DNA from: Prevotella sp. MGM2
Lineage (GTDB): Bacteria > Bacteroidota > Bacteroidia > Bacteroidales > Bacteroidaceae
Length of the DNA: 64,000 nt
Assembly (NCBI RefSeq): GCF_002933955.1
Contig: NZ_BEWW01000283.1
Location: 62,001 to 126,000, forward strand
Reading direction: 5' to 3'
The notes beneath the pieces are model-generated. The model searched no databases. It was not told the origin of the DNA and worked only from the letters and a program-made list of their open reading frames with translations. Numbering within the stretch: the stretch's first letter is position 1; every line of letters starts with the position of its first letter. Shown here one piece after another: positions 8,193 to 17,232 of the stretch. A program made the translations under genes and the position numbers.

Positions 8193-8276
8193 GCAATATA
8201 GGAACGGATGCGTTTAGCAATCCGAATATATTTCATATCTTCGCATTGCTGAATCGTCACTTCCAACATTGCGATG

Positions 8277-8308
8277 CAAAGGTAATGCAATATTTTGGAT
8301 GCTGCAAA
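8277..8308 (-). promoter_or_regulatory. Bacteroidetes-type promoter (minus)
   Basis: Minus-strand TTTG (8308-8305), 20-base spacer, TACCTTTG (8284-8277). Transcription would start near 8270 and meet the hairpin at 8192-8150 after about 80 bases, giving either a roughly 120-base small RNA or, on read-through, the leader of the nrdJ operon. Confidence 0.45.
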
Positions 8309-8497
8309 TATTTTTGTAGAAAATTTAATTACACCCATTGATTTTAACATTTGAGTATATTGCATCAATATTGCAATTATAATGTTCGCGTGTGCGTGAG
8401 GGCAACAATACTGTACATTAAAATATACATTAATATACTGCAAACCATAGTATTAAAGAAATAATGATGTTCAGGTATAAAAATTTTTCAAAAAATA

Positions 8498-8529
8498 TTT
8501 TGTGGGTTCAGATATGTTTTATAACTTTG
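8498..8529 (+). promoter_or_regulatory. Promoter of the replication operon
   Basis: TTTTG (8498-8502), 19-base spacer, TAACTTTG (8522-8529), an exact match to the Bacteroidetes -7 consensus. It faces the long rightward replication operon and would start transcripts near 8536, about 50 bases before the first gene. It shows that this phage uses host-type promoters for early genes. Confidence 0.6.
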
Positions 8530-8585
8530 CCAGCGAAAGTAACAGTAACAACATCTAAAACCAATCGCATGAACGATATGAAAAC

Positions 8586-9110
8586 ATGATTAAAGGAAAA
8601 GGTAAGCTAATGAAGGTAGCTGGGCATACCGTGATAGACGAGTTTAAGAAAGCCTGTGAAAAGCTGCCCGATAATGACAATTATCTTTTTGTCATTTGTG
8701 ATGACACTCGAAATAGGAATTTGCCCTATCTTTCCTATTTTTTCTCGGTAGTGTTAAAATACATTTCAGATTCGTTACCGGATCATCCCAGCACTACCGC
8801 TCTCTACAAGTATTTTGAGGATATGTTCGCTCCGATTCATACCGTCAAAATAAACAACCGGCAGTTTCAATACTGCGAACTAAAATCGGAGAAAGCAAGT
8901 GATGTCAACGATGTTATAGAGAAAGTCGTTGAATATGCCCTAAAGGAATGGGGCATTGAGGTTCCTCGGCAGGAGGATCTTAAAGATCCGGAAATGCGGG
9001 AACTGCATAGCCAAGCCTACTTGAATCAAGAGGTTGATTGGAGCAATTTTATCTCTTCGCGCAAATTATCTAAAGATGAGCGAAGAAACAAGAAAACTGA
9101 GCGCATTTGA
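8586..9110 (+). CDS. Conserved hypothetical protein, start of replication operon
   Basis: 174 residues; ATG 8586 chosen, with 8613 as an in-frame alternative. Distinctive motifs are FVICDDTRNRNLPYLSYFFS, LPDHPSTTALYKYFEDMF and YALKEWGIEVP. I recall a similar protein in Bacteroidales phages, and the central pattern is faintly NinB-like, but the resemblance is too weak for a functional call. It overlaps the SSB gene by 35 bases and is the first gene after the promoter, which suggests a role in replication or recombination. Confidence 0.55.
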   Translation: MIKGKGKLMKVAGHTVIDEFKKACEKLPDNDNYLFVICDDTRNRNLPYLSYFFSVVLKYISDSLPDHPSTTALYKYFEDMFAPIHTVKINNRQFQYCELKSEKASDVNDVIEKVVEYALKEWGIEVPRQEDLKDPEMRELHSQAYLNQEVDWSNFISSRKLSKDERRNKKTERI

Positions 9111-10533
9111 AGCGTTCCAGCAAACTCAGCTTACTTTTGCTGAAGCAGAAGAAAAAGCTAAACAAGAAGCCGGCGCCCCCAAGGTTGACAGATTCCGTAT
9201 TGGTGAGGACGGCGAGTATGTAATCCGTATATTGCCTCTGGCTCCAAGTTTTGACAATGAGGGCAATATCCTTCCGATGGATCGTAAGGGCTATGAATAT
9301 GCCGTCCATCAGTTCTTCCTGGGCATTAAGGTTCCCAGCAAGAAAGGTAAAACTAAAAAAATCAGTATCCCGGTTATTCGTACCACTGATAAAGAAGTGG
9401 GACATTCTGTTGACATTCTTGATGCCTATGTTAAGATTGCCAAAGAGATGTATGCAGATGACAACGATCTTGTTAAGCTGCTTTCCAGTTCTTCGTATGA
9501 AGGCGGTATTCGCTGGAACTATCAGCACGCAATCATGGTACTGGATGTCTCCAGTGATAAGGAACGTGCAAAAGGTCCGCAGCTATGGCAATGCTCACAT
9601 AGCCAGTATAAGGACATTGATGCGGCAAAAATGCGTCTCTGGAAAGAACTTCGTGAAGAAGGTCAGGAGACATGCCCTATTAGTGGGTTCACCGATGCTT
9701 ATCCAGTTAAGGTAATCCGTACTACAACAAATAACAAGACTGAATATAAGGTAGAAATCGGTCGTAAGACAGTTGATATCAAGGAAGAAGAAGCTGAAAA
9801 GCTGCTGGAACTTCCTCGTATCCCGGAACAACTCTATCGTTATACCCGCTATCAGCTTGAAGCTACTCTTGTGTTCCTGGAGCAGTATGATCAGGAGCAT
9901 GGAATGGAAGTTTGCAAAGAGCCGGATTTCGTGGAAATCGTCGAAAAGCTCAAAGGCGAACTGTCCGCAGATGATACTTCGCATTTTGACCTTGCAAATG
10001 CTACCAATAAGGATAACGGCAAGGATGAAGTTACTCTGGATTCTCTGTATGCCGAATACGATGCTATTGTCGATCAGGGCTTGAATGAAAAATCCGAAGA
10101 ATACCAGGAGCTTCGTGAAAAAATCCGTCAGTTTATCGAGGACAAGGGGCTTGACGTGCGTATTTCGCGTACCAAGAACAACCTTCAGCTTCTTGAAGAA
10201 ATCGAAGAAGTGATGGATTCACAAGCTTCTCAGCCTAAGAAAGAAGAAATAGAAGAGCCAGCACCGGCTCCTGCACGTCGTAGGGCTCCAAAACCCAAGG
10301 TAGAAGAACCTGAAGAGGATCCTGAAAATGAGCCGGAAGAGGAAAAGGCGGCATCAGAAGAGCCTGTTGTAGAAGCTCCAGCAGCCCCAGAACCTCGCCG
10401 CCGTCGTGCTCGTCCGGGCAGTGAAGCAGAAGCAGCTCCTGGACCTACTGTTGAAGAACCGGCAGCCGCCGAAGATGAAGAACCGGCAGAAGCTGCTCCA
10501 GCTCGTCGGCTTCATACCCGTCGTCTTAGATAA
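9076..10533 (+). CDS. gp32-like single-stranded DNA-binding protein
   Basis: 485 residues from ATG 9076. The N-terminal 300 residues match T4 gp32-type SSBs of large phages: FRIGEDGEYVIRILPLAP opening the OB-fold, and a Cys/His region (WQCSHSQYKD...CPISGF) that may replace the gp32 zinc site. It would coat single-stranded DNA at the fork and recruit the helicase, primase and recombination genes encoded downstream. The last 130 residues are Pro/Ala/Glu/Arg-rich, and the protein ends in basic ARRLHTRRLR instead of the acidic tip usual for SSBs. A terminator follows, so this abundant protein can be made from a short transcript. Confidence 0.7.
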   Translation: MSEETRKLSAFEAFQQTQLTFAEAEEKAKQEAGAPKVDRFRIGEDGEYVIRILPLAPSFDNEGNILPMDRKGYEYAVHQFFLGIKVPSKKGKTKKISIPVIRTTDKEVGHSVDILDAYVKIAKEMYADDNDLVKLLSSSSYEGGIRWNYQHAIMVLDVSSDKERAKGPQLWQCSHSQYKDIDAAKMRLWKELREEGQETCPISGFTDAYPVKVIRTTTNNKTEYKVEIGRKTVDIKEEEAEKLLELPRIPEQLYRYTRYQLEATLVFLEQYDQEHGMEVCKEPDFVEIVEKLKGELSADDTSHFDLANATNKDNGKDEVTLDSLYAEYDAIVDQGLNEKSEEYQELREKIRQFIEDKGLDVRISRTKNNLQLLEEIEEVMDSQASQPKKEEIEEPAPAPARRRAPKPKVEEPEEDPENEPEEEKAASEEPVVEAPAAPEPRRRRARPGSEAEAAPGPTVEEPAAAEDEEPAEAAPARRLHTRRLR

Positions 10534-10568
10534 TTCCTGTCTTTAGATAACAATAATTTGTGTAGTTC

Positions 10569-10606
10569 GAGAGGGCATTGGGTCAGTGCCCATGCCCTCT
10601 CTTTCT
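10569..10606 (+). terminator. Intrinsic terminator after SSB gene
   Basis: GAGAGGGCAT (10569-10578) pairs with ATGCCCTCTC (10592-10601), with a further GGG/CCC inside, followed by TTTCTCT. It probably causes partial termination, uncoupling high SSB expression from the downstream replication genes, which have no obvious promoter of their own. Confidence 0.75.
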
Positions 10607-10631
10607 CTAAACTATAATTCAGACAGGAAAG

Positions 10632-11666
10632 ATGAAAGAAGCGATTGCATTATTTATCAACGATATACACGTCAATAAAGATAATATCGCCGAGTTCAAT
10701 CAGAACTGGAAGGAGATGTTGTCTGTGTGCAAACGTGAGAATATCGCAGACATTGTTATTGGAGGTGATGTGTTTACCTCCAGAGCATCACAAACTCTTG
10801 CAACCTTACTTGCTGTAAAAGCAGCCCTTACTGAAGCTGTACGTCAGGGTATCTATATTACCATTGGCGAAGGCAACCATGATAAAACGGATCAGGAAGC
10901 TATTGAAGGCTACAATCATTTATGGGTTGGTCTGAAAGGTATTGATGTTGTTGATACCCATAAGACTTTATACTGGGAAGGATGTGACTTTTGTTTGCTT
11001 TTGATGAGCTATTTCCCGGAAAACGGATCATTCTTGGAGAAGCTGGATATTGCTGTAGCTGATACGACGAGTCAGTATCCTCAGTTCAAGAAAAATGATA
11101 TAATCCTGTACATCCATGAAGGAGTACATGGTGCATTAGGTGATTTTGAAATAGACGGTGAACTTCCACAAGAGCCTCTGCTGGGATTCAAAGCAGTAGT
11201 GTGCGGTCATTATCATAATCGTGTCAAAATCAAGAAAACCAACATCGAATACATAGGTTCTTCTCGTCAGGCTAATTTTGGTGAAGATGAAGAGAAGGGT
11301 TATACAATCTTGTATGCCGATGGATCTTATGGGTTTGTCAAGAATGAAGTTAACATGAGATATCAGACCATTGAACTGGATGCCAAAAATGTTGACAAGT
11401 ACACTCTGGATATAGATGATCGCTATCGCTATAAGGTAAAAGTAAGATGCAACGAGCGACAGGCTAAACTCTTTGATAAGCAAAAGTTAATGGACTTAGG
11501 CTTTCATAAGGTAGAAGTCGTAGCTGAAACTGATTTACCTAAAGAATCCGCTGCTGCTGATATTCAAGAGAAATATGACAAGCAAGGTATAAAGAAGGAA
11601 TATCAGAACTACTGCAATGAAAATTCAATCGACAGTAAACTGGGTATGAAATATCTGGAGGGCTAA
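10632..11666 (+). CDS. SbcD/gp47-like recombination nuclease subunit
   Basis: A 344-residue calcineurin-type phosphoesterase. Metal-binding motifs occur in order: NDIHV (about residues 9-13), GGDVF (44-48), GEGNHD (78-83), an H-containing YIHEG segment and CGHYHN (about 194-199). This is the Mre11/SbcD/T4 gp47 signature; such nucleases trim DNA ends for recombination-dependent replication. It is encoded two bases before its SbcC-like partner, as in T4-like phages. Confidence 0.85.
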   Translation: MKEAIALFINDIHVNKDNIAEFNQNWKEMLSVCKRENIADIVIGGDVFTSRASQTLATLLAVKAALTEAVRQGIYITIGEGNHDKTDQEAIEGYNHLWVGLKGIDVVDTHKTLYWEGCDFCLLLMSYFPENGSFLEKLDIAVADTTSQYPQFKKNDIILYIHEGVHGALGDFEIDGELPQEPLLGFKAVVCGHYHNRVKIKKTNIEYIGSSRQANFGEDEEKGYTILYADGSYGFVKNEVNMRYQTIELDAKNVDKYTLDIDDRYRYKVKVRCNERQAKLFDKQKLMDLGFHKVEVVAETDLPKESAAADIQEKYDKQGIKKEYQNYCNENSIDSKLGMKYLEG

Positions 11667-11668
11667 CT

Positions 11669-14038
11669 ATGTGGAAATTAACTGAAATCAAAATACGAAA
11701 TATTGTCTCTTTTCATGAGGCAGCTTTAACTATCACTCAGGGTGTAGCAACCCTTATCTTCGGTAAAAATGAAGATAATGCTTCTCAGCCCTGCAATGGC
11801 TCAGGTAAATCTTCTCTGATTGAAGCTATATCATTTGCTTTGACTGGAGAGCAGCTTCGCAAGGTTAAAAGCGTTGAAGAAATCATTAATGATCATGCAG
11901 ATGAAGCTTATGTTTATCTGAGACTTGATAATGATTTTAATGATAACAGCTTCACCATTGAGCGTACCATCAGCCGTAATGTGCCTCAGACTATTGAGTG
12001 CCATAAATATAATGGTGCCGGTGAGGAAATTGAAATGGATAAAACCATTCAACCCACTGTATCAGATTACAATAAGTTCATTCTTAATGAGATCGGGCTT
12101 TCTAAGGATGATATTTATAATAATTTCATCCTTTGCGATAACAAGTATGAAAGTTTCTTTGATTGTTCTGATAAGAACAAAAAAGAGGTTATCAATCGTT
12201 TCAGTAATGGTATTATCATAGATGAAAGTATAGCACGTGTTCAAGCAGACATAGAGCCTATTGTCGAGCGATTGACTGAGGCAAACAATCAAGTGATTAA
12301 TGTCAAAGGGTCTATTGCTGCTATTGAAAATGAGCTTGACCTTGTTGATGAAAAAACTGTAAATGCAAAACAAGAGCGAGAAGCACGTATATCCAGACTG
12401 GACGGGCAGATACAAAAATGCCGTGAGGATATTGAAGCTACTGAAGATAAAAAACAGAAAGGTGAAAAACGCCTTCAGCTCTTACAGAAGCTTCAGAAAG
12501 AGATAGTGTCGTTGGAGGCATCTGACACATCACTATTGGAATCATATCAGCTAATTAAAGCGATGTGTCAGGAGCATGAGTTGGGCACGATCAATGAGTA
12601 TGATGTATTGTCTCAACAATACAAAAAAGATTTAGCCGCTCTTAAAGCTGAAATTGATGATATAACAGCTAAAATCAAAAGTCAGAATGAGCTGGTTGGC
12701 AAACGTAGATTAGCATATAATCAGCAAAATGAGCAATATAAGCTTCATTATGACGAGCAGAATGAGCTGACTGAAAAAGATAAGCAACTGATTGAGAAAA
12801 TCAATCAGGAAGTTGCTAAAATTGATCAGCAACTTGATAAGATTGAAGAGCAGATTAAAGCTAATAAAAATCGTCAGGCAGAGCTGTCGGCTTTGATTGC
12901 GCATAATTCGGCAATGATGGATGGCGTTGTCATCTGTCCTAAGTGCGAACATAAATTCTTCCTTGACAATAAGGTTACTGTTGAAGAAATTCGTGCGAAT
13001 CTTATCAGTTACCGGACAGAAATGGAAGATAAGAAAACCGCTGTTCAGAAACTGAATGAAAAATTTGATCAGATTGATGAACAAGCCGAATCCAAAACTG
13101 AGAAAATAGAAGCTCTTAATCAGCAAATTAAAGGTCGTTATGGCGCACTTGACACTGAATATTCAGCATTGATAGCACTATCCAGAGAAATTGATGAAAT
13201 AGAACGCACTATAGCATCATTTCAGAAAAAGCTTACCACTGCTCAGAATGATGTCGATAAACTGAATGGCAAGATTGAGGTTATGCGTAATCGTCTTTTC
13301 GGAGAGATTACCGGCGTACTGGAGGGTCGTGTCATGAACGGCGATAACTATTTGGCTCAGTTAGCATCTTCTATTAAGTTCATTCAAGGACAAATGACGC
13401 AGTATCAGCAGTCTAAAAGAGAATTGATAGAAGCCCCTGAAACAGATTTTGCGGCATCTTTGAAAGCTTCTCTGGAGAAGTATCAGAATGATTTGCAAGC
13501 AGCAGAAGAAAAAGCTGCTGATGTTCAGAAGGAATATAATATTCTGAAAGAGCAGGAAGTGCATTTTACAATGTTCAAATCCCATATTGCCCGCAAGAAG
13601 ATTGATGCACTGTCTCTTATTGTGAATGATTTCTTGGAAAAGATTGGTTCTGACATCCGATTGAAACTGGAAGGATTCACGGTAACTAAAACCGGCAAGC
13701 TCAGAGATAAGATCTCTGTTCAGGTTATGCGAGATGGCATTGATTGTGGGTCTTATCATAAATTCTCCGGTGGTGAGAAAGCTCGATTGAACCTTGCTTG
13801 TATCTTGTCACTTCACACTTTAACTAACTCTAATTGTGAGGATGGTAAAGGTCTTGATTTCATCATTATTGATGAGCTACTGGATAAGTCTGATGAGATG
13901 GGTATGGCTACATACTGTGAGGCATTAAATAAGCTCGGACAGACTGCATTATTGATCACCCAAGGAGGTGTCTCAGAAGGGTACCCGCATAAGCTATTAA
14001 TAGTAAAAAAACAAGGAATATCAACAATTTCAAACTAA
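11669..14038 (+). CDS. SbcC/gp46-like ATPase
   Basis: 789 residues with the Rad50/SbcC layout: an extended Walker A (GKNEDN...CNGSGKSSL, about residues 32-51), a long coiled coil broken near the middle by the zinc-hook CPKC (about 422-425), a second coil, then the signature FSGGEKARLNLA and Walker B DFIIIDELLD near the C-terminus. It should dimerise through the hook and drive the SbcD-like nuclease encoded just upstream. Acidic and Gln-rich coils are typical of the family. Confidence 0.87.
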   Translation: MWKLTEIKIRNIVSFHEAALTITQGVATLIFGKNEDNASQPCNGSGKSSLIEAISFALTGEQLRKVKSVEEIINDHADEAYVYLRLDNDFNDNSFTIERTISRNVPQTIECHKYNGAGEEIEMDKTIQPTVSDYNKFILNEIGLSKDDIYNNFILCDNKYESFFDCSDKNKKEVINRFSNGIIIDESIARVQADIEPIVERLTEANNQVINVKGSIAAIENELDLVDEKTVNAKQEREARISRLDGQIQKCREDIEATEDKKQKGEKRLQLLQKLQKEIVSLEASDTSLLESYQLIKAMCQEHELGTINEYDVLSQQYKKDLAALKAEIDDITAKIKSQNELVGKRRLAYNQQNEQYKLHYDEQNELTEKDKQLIEKINQEVAKIDQQLDKIEEQIKANKNRQAELSALIAHNSAMMDGVVICPKCEHKFFLDNKVTVEEIRANLISYRTEMEDKKTAVQKLNEKFDQIDEQAESKTEKIEALNQQIKGRYGALDTEYSALIALSREIDEIERTIASFQKKLTTAQNDVDKLNGKIEVMRNRLFGEITGVLEGRVMNGDNYLAQLASSIKFIQGQMTQYQQSKRELIEAPETDFAASLKASLEKYQNDLQAAEEKAADVQKEYNILKEQEVHFTMFKSHIARKKIDALSLIVNDFLEKIGSDIRLKLEGFTVTKTGKLRDKISVQVMRDGIDCGSYHKFSGGEKARLNLACILSLHTLTNSNCEDGKGLDFIIIDELLDKSDEMGMATYCEALNKLGQTALLITQGGVSEGYPHKLLIVKKQGISTISN

Positions 14039-14044
14039 TAGCTT

Positions 14045-14545
14045 ATGCAGAAACTAACTGAAGAATATGTACAACAGTTGGGGCGTGGTGATGTAATGGC
14101 TTTTGATGTGGCTACTCATTGTGGTTACTATACTTTGGGCGATTACGGCACTAAGACGTTTCCTAACAACGAAAAAGCTCCCAAATATCTGGGTCCGGAT
14201 TATGCTCAACACAAGGCTTTCCGTAACTGGTTAATAGAAGTCCTCACATCCCATAAAATCAAGGCTGTAGCAGCAGAGGATGTGGTTTATGGGCATTTTA
14301 TCGACTTCCGAAAGCTGTGTGAATTTCGTGGAATCTTGTTGGAAGTGTGTGAGACGCTGGATATTCCAGTTGTCACCTTCAAGCCATCTGACATCAAGAA
14401 GCATGGCACAGGGAAAGGCAATGCGGACAAAAAGATGATGATTGAGTTTGCAGAAAAGCGATACCACATTGATGTGGAAGGTGATGATAATCTTGCAGAT
14501 GCTCTTCACATCTACATGTATTTCATTCATCGCTACAAGCTCTAA
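14045..14545 (+). CDS. RuvC-like Holliday junction resolvase
   Basis: A 166-residue RNase H-fold protein. The expected acidic residues are visible: the first strand MAFDVATHCGYY (Asp about 21), AAEDVVYG (Glu/Asp about 79-80) and the C-terminal DDNLADALHIYMY (about 149-161), as in RuvC-family enzymes. It would cleave branched DNA from recombination or replication before packaging. Six bases separate it from the SbcC-like gene, placing it in the recombination part of the operon. Confidence 0.75.
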   Translation: MQKLTEEYVQQLGRGDVMAFDVATHCGYYTLGDYGTKTFPNNEKAPKYLGPDYAQHKAFRNWLIEVLTSHKIKAVAAEDVVYGHFIDFRKLCEFRGILLEVCETLDIPVVTFKPSDIKKHGTGKGNADKKMMIEFAEKRYHIDVEGDDNLADALHIYMYFIHRYKL

Positions 14546-14599
14546 TCAACTCATTAAAAATAAGATGATTATGAACCTTTTGCCTAAGCCCTTCCTCAA

Positions 14600-15277
14600 A
14601 TGTTACCCAATGCCTCAAAAGAACCCGGAAAACCCACCAAATCGACTGCAAAATGTCGACAGTTAAGTCCTAAAGAAAAGGAACGTCTTTTTAATAAGTA
14701 CGTTATGCCTAATCTGAAGGATATTAAAAGCTTGACAAAACACTATACCGACAACTATCAAGATGTCGATGACAATTATAATTACTGCCTTGCTCAGTTG
14801 TACAACTATATCGGTTCGTATAACCCGGAACAAAAGCTGATGACATGGCTTCACATCGTTGTCAAGCGAGCTTGTTTTTATCAGAATAAAAAACGATATG
14901 AGGAAGCACAACATTGGACTGATATTGAAATGTGTTCGATGGATGACCTCTATCAGCATGGCAATAGTATGATTGTTGAAGCTGGATTTGGAAATCTGAT
15001 AGACAATATCTCAGACCAAATGTTAGCGGCATTGATGAAGATTCCTCCGCAGCGTTTATCTCCTTTTATGATGTATGTGCAGGGGCACAAAATCAGGGAG
15101 ATAACCGCAGCGGAATGGAAACTGGGGCATCTTGAAAAGCGAAGTGAGGATATAGTAAAAAGCCGAATTTATTGGGCAAGACGAGAACTGCAATATATAC
15201 TAAGACAATATGGAATTACAAGAAAAAACCGTAAAAGTCCGGCAGATGATCGAGACTGTTGTGAAGAGGACGATTAA
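14600..15277 (+). CDS. Sigma-70-like transcription factor
   Basis: 225 residues. The segment DDNYNYCLAQLYNYIGSYNPEQKLMTWLHIVVKRACF resembles region 2 of ECF-type sigma factors (F/Y..Y.....F.tWL..I..n....). A C-terminal helical part (HLEKRSEDIVKSRIYWARRELQYIL) fits a region 4 helix-turn-helix. It could redirect host RNA polymerase to middle or late phage promoters; in T4 a comparable factor is gp55. Its end overlaps the next gene by 68 bases. Confidence 0.65.
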   Translation: MLPNASKEPGKPTKSTAKCRQLSPKEKERLFNKYVMPNLKDIKSLTKHYTDNYQDVDDNYNYCLAQLYNYIGSYNPEQKLMTWLHIVVKRACFYQNKKRYEEAQHWTDIEMCSMDDLYQHGNSMIVEAGFGNLIDNISDQMLAALMKIPPQRLSPFMMYVQGHKIREITAAEWKLGHLEKRSEDIVKSRIYWARRELQYILRQYGITRKNRKSPADDRDCCEEDD

Positions 15278-15842
15278 TCCTCGATGGCAGTTTACTCAAA
15301 GTGGCGTGGTTGCACTTTATATCCAAACTGGATTACAGTCGCTTCCAGGACTTTTTGGTGTATCTGACATAGATGATGAACGTATTGTCGATTATCTGGT
15401 ATATCAGCTGTATCGTCAACGTACCTCACTTGCGAATGGATCATGGCGCCACACTTACTTGTTCTCGCAGTCTGCATTAGAGAAATATCGTAACCAGTTT
15501 CTCAGTGCTGATGGTAAGTCTGGCATGAACTATTACATAAATCAATGGTTGGATGAAGCTGAGTTGTCAAGGAGCCAACTGACCGCAATGATAGCGAAGC
15601 AGAAGCCAAATCCATTAAAGAAAATGATATATCTTCCATCAGAAGAGCCTATCAAGAAGCGGTTTTTGAATACTGATGCAGGTTTAGCTTTATGTCAGCA
15701 ATCAACTACCGGCTGGAGCCCGCTTTCAGAAACTTGTGGGCGATGTGATAACTGGGTAGAGTGTGGAAAGATGACCGCGAAGAAGTACCCAGAACTTATG
15801 CGGTTCAGGAAAGAAGTTTATCATGGCAGGAAAGAAAAATGA
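15210..15842 (+). CDS. Hypothetical protein with Cys cluster
   Basis: 210 residues, overlapping the sigma-like gene by 68 bases and the helicase gene by 20, so translation of the three is probably coupled. Near the C-terminus is a CGRCDNWVECGK cluster that could bind zinc. The body is helical with no family recognised. Position beside helicase and primase suggests a replisome accessory (for instance a loader), which is inference only. Confidence 0.5.
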   Translation: MELQEKTVKVRQMIETVVKRTINPRWQFTQSGVVALYIQTGLQSLPGLFGVSDIDDERIVDYLVYQLYRQRTSLANGSWRHTYLFSQSALEKYRNQFLSADGKSGMNYYINQWLDEAELSRSQLTAMIAKQKPNPLKKMIYLPSEEPIKKRFLNTDAGLALCQQSTTGWSPLSETCGRCDNWVECGKMTAKKYPELMRFRKEVYHGRKEK

Positions 15843-17184
15843 AAATGTCTTGACATCTGAGTTCCTTGCGGAATTGTATAACTGTGCTATCACGAACAAT
15901 CAGATATGTTCTGTGGTAAGCCGTTATATGGAAGATTCATTTCTCCCGGATCAGCAGTATCAGCTGTTAAATACAGCATTGAAAAGTTACTTCAATGAGT
16001 ATAAGACAGCCCCCCAGTATGGTATTATATCCCAAAGATTATCTTCTTCAAGAGCAGTTTCTGAGCTTTTGGAAGAAATCAGAGATGTGGCTACCAGTGT
16101 TAATCCCGATGGTATCAGAGATCAATTTGAAGAGTACCTTAAATTAGTGCAGTTTAAGAAGATCTTTAAGGAGGTTTCTAAGAAATATGAGGATGGAGAG
16201 CGCATTACCGCAATGATGTCTTTCACCAAAGAAGCTGTCAAATTGCAGCAGTTCACACTGAAACCTGAAGAGTTCATCGACATTGCTCAGACTTATGAGG
16301 AGCGTTTGCGTGAGAATAAAGTGCGCCATGACAATCCCGTGACTAAACCGGTAAACAGCTTTTATATAGATGGTCTTGATGAGATGAATCAAGGTCGTAA
16401 TCTTCGCACTCAACTTTCGCTTTTTCTGGCAATGTCAGGTGTGGGCAAAAGTCATATTGCCCGTTGGATTGGCTACAATGCAGCTTACATCAGTGGATTA
16501 GATGTTCTTCATATTCAGCTGGAGGGTGCTGCTTCTGAAACAACCGATGCCTATTCTGCAATGTTGAGTGGAACTACCACCTATGAATATGAAAGTGGTA
16601 AAATCAATAACCATACGCTTGAACACTTGAAAAGTCAGCTCGACACATATAAGGGCACATTGAAGGTGAAAGCATATCCTAAGTTTGGCAAGGAGGTATC
16701 TACTACTGACATTAGAACCGATTGTGATAAATATCGTGAGAAATTCGGTAAATATCCTGATGTTGTGATTGTGGATTCTCTTGATTTGTTGACAGATGCT
16801 TCAGGTCGGAACTGGGATGCCAAGTCATTGCGTCATAAACGTATCGCCACTGCTCAGGACTTAAAAGATTTGGCAGCAGAGATTGATGGTTGGCTGGTCG
16901 TTACCTATCAGGCTACAATCGAAAATCCTGATTGGGTCAACGATGAGAAGAATGTCCTTACAGCCTTCAATACTTCTGAATGTAAAGGACTTCAGCGTCC
17001 ATGTACCCATCTAATCTCGCTTAATCAAAGCAAGAAAGAATATCGAGAAAGCACTATGCGTCTGTATGCTGATAAATTCAGATTCTGTAAGAAAGGTGAG
17101 CCTTTTAGGATTGCTCTGGACTATGAGCATGAGGTGTTCTATGACAGAGTTAGAACCTTGAATCTGCCACAGGACAATTCCTAA
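15823..17184 (+). CDS. DnaB-like replicative helicase
   Basis: 453 residues. The C-terminal RecA-like domain starts near residue 195: SLFLAMSGVGKSHIARWIGY is the Walker A region, LDVLHIQLEGAAS the following strand, DVVIVDSLDLL the Walker B, and GWLVVTYQATIEN the strand after it. The N-terminal 180 residues are helical, as in DnaB/gp41. It should form a hexamer that unwinds the fork and contact the primase encoded next. Confidence 0.75.
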   Translation: MAGKKNENVLTSEFLAELYNCAITNNQICSVVSRYMEDSFLPDQQYQLLNTALKSYFNEYKTAPQYGIISQRLSSSRAVSELLEEIRDVATSVNPDGIRDQFEEYLKLVQFKKIFKEVSKKYEDGERITAMMSFTKEAVKLQQFTLKPEEFIDIAQTYEERLRENKVRHDNPVTKPVNSFYIDGLDEMNQGRNLRTQLSLFLAMSGVGKSHIARWIGYNAAYISGLDVLHIQLEGAASETTDAYSAMLSGTTTYEYESGKINNHTLEHLKSQLDTYKGTLKVKAYPKFGKEVSTTDIRTDCDKYREKFGKYPDVVIVDSLDLLTDASGRNWDAKSLRHKRIATAQDLKDLAAEIDGWLVVTYQATIENPDWVNDEKNVLTAFNTSECKGLQRPCTHLISLNQSKKEYRESTMRLYADKFRFCKKGEPFRIALDYEHEVFYDRVRTLNLPQDNS

Positions 17185-17232
17185 AACTGGCTATGATAAT
17201 TGATGAAAGCAGTGTTATGACAGGACTACACA

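Noticed and set aside
7790..8443. Open frames at 7790-8059 (+) and 8129-8443 (-)
   Set aside because: They overlap the strong RNA helices and the terminator, have no family pattern and poor amino-acid composition for phage genes.
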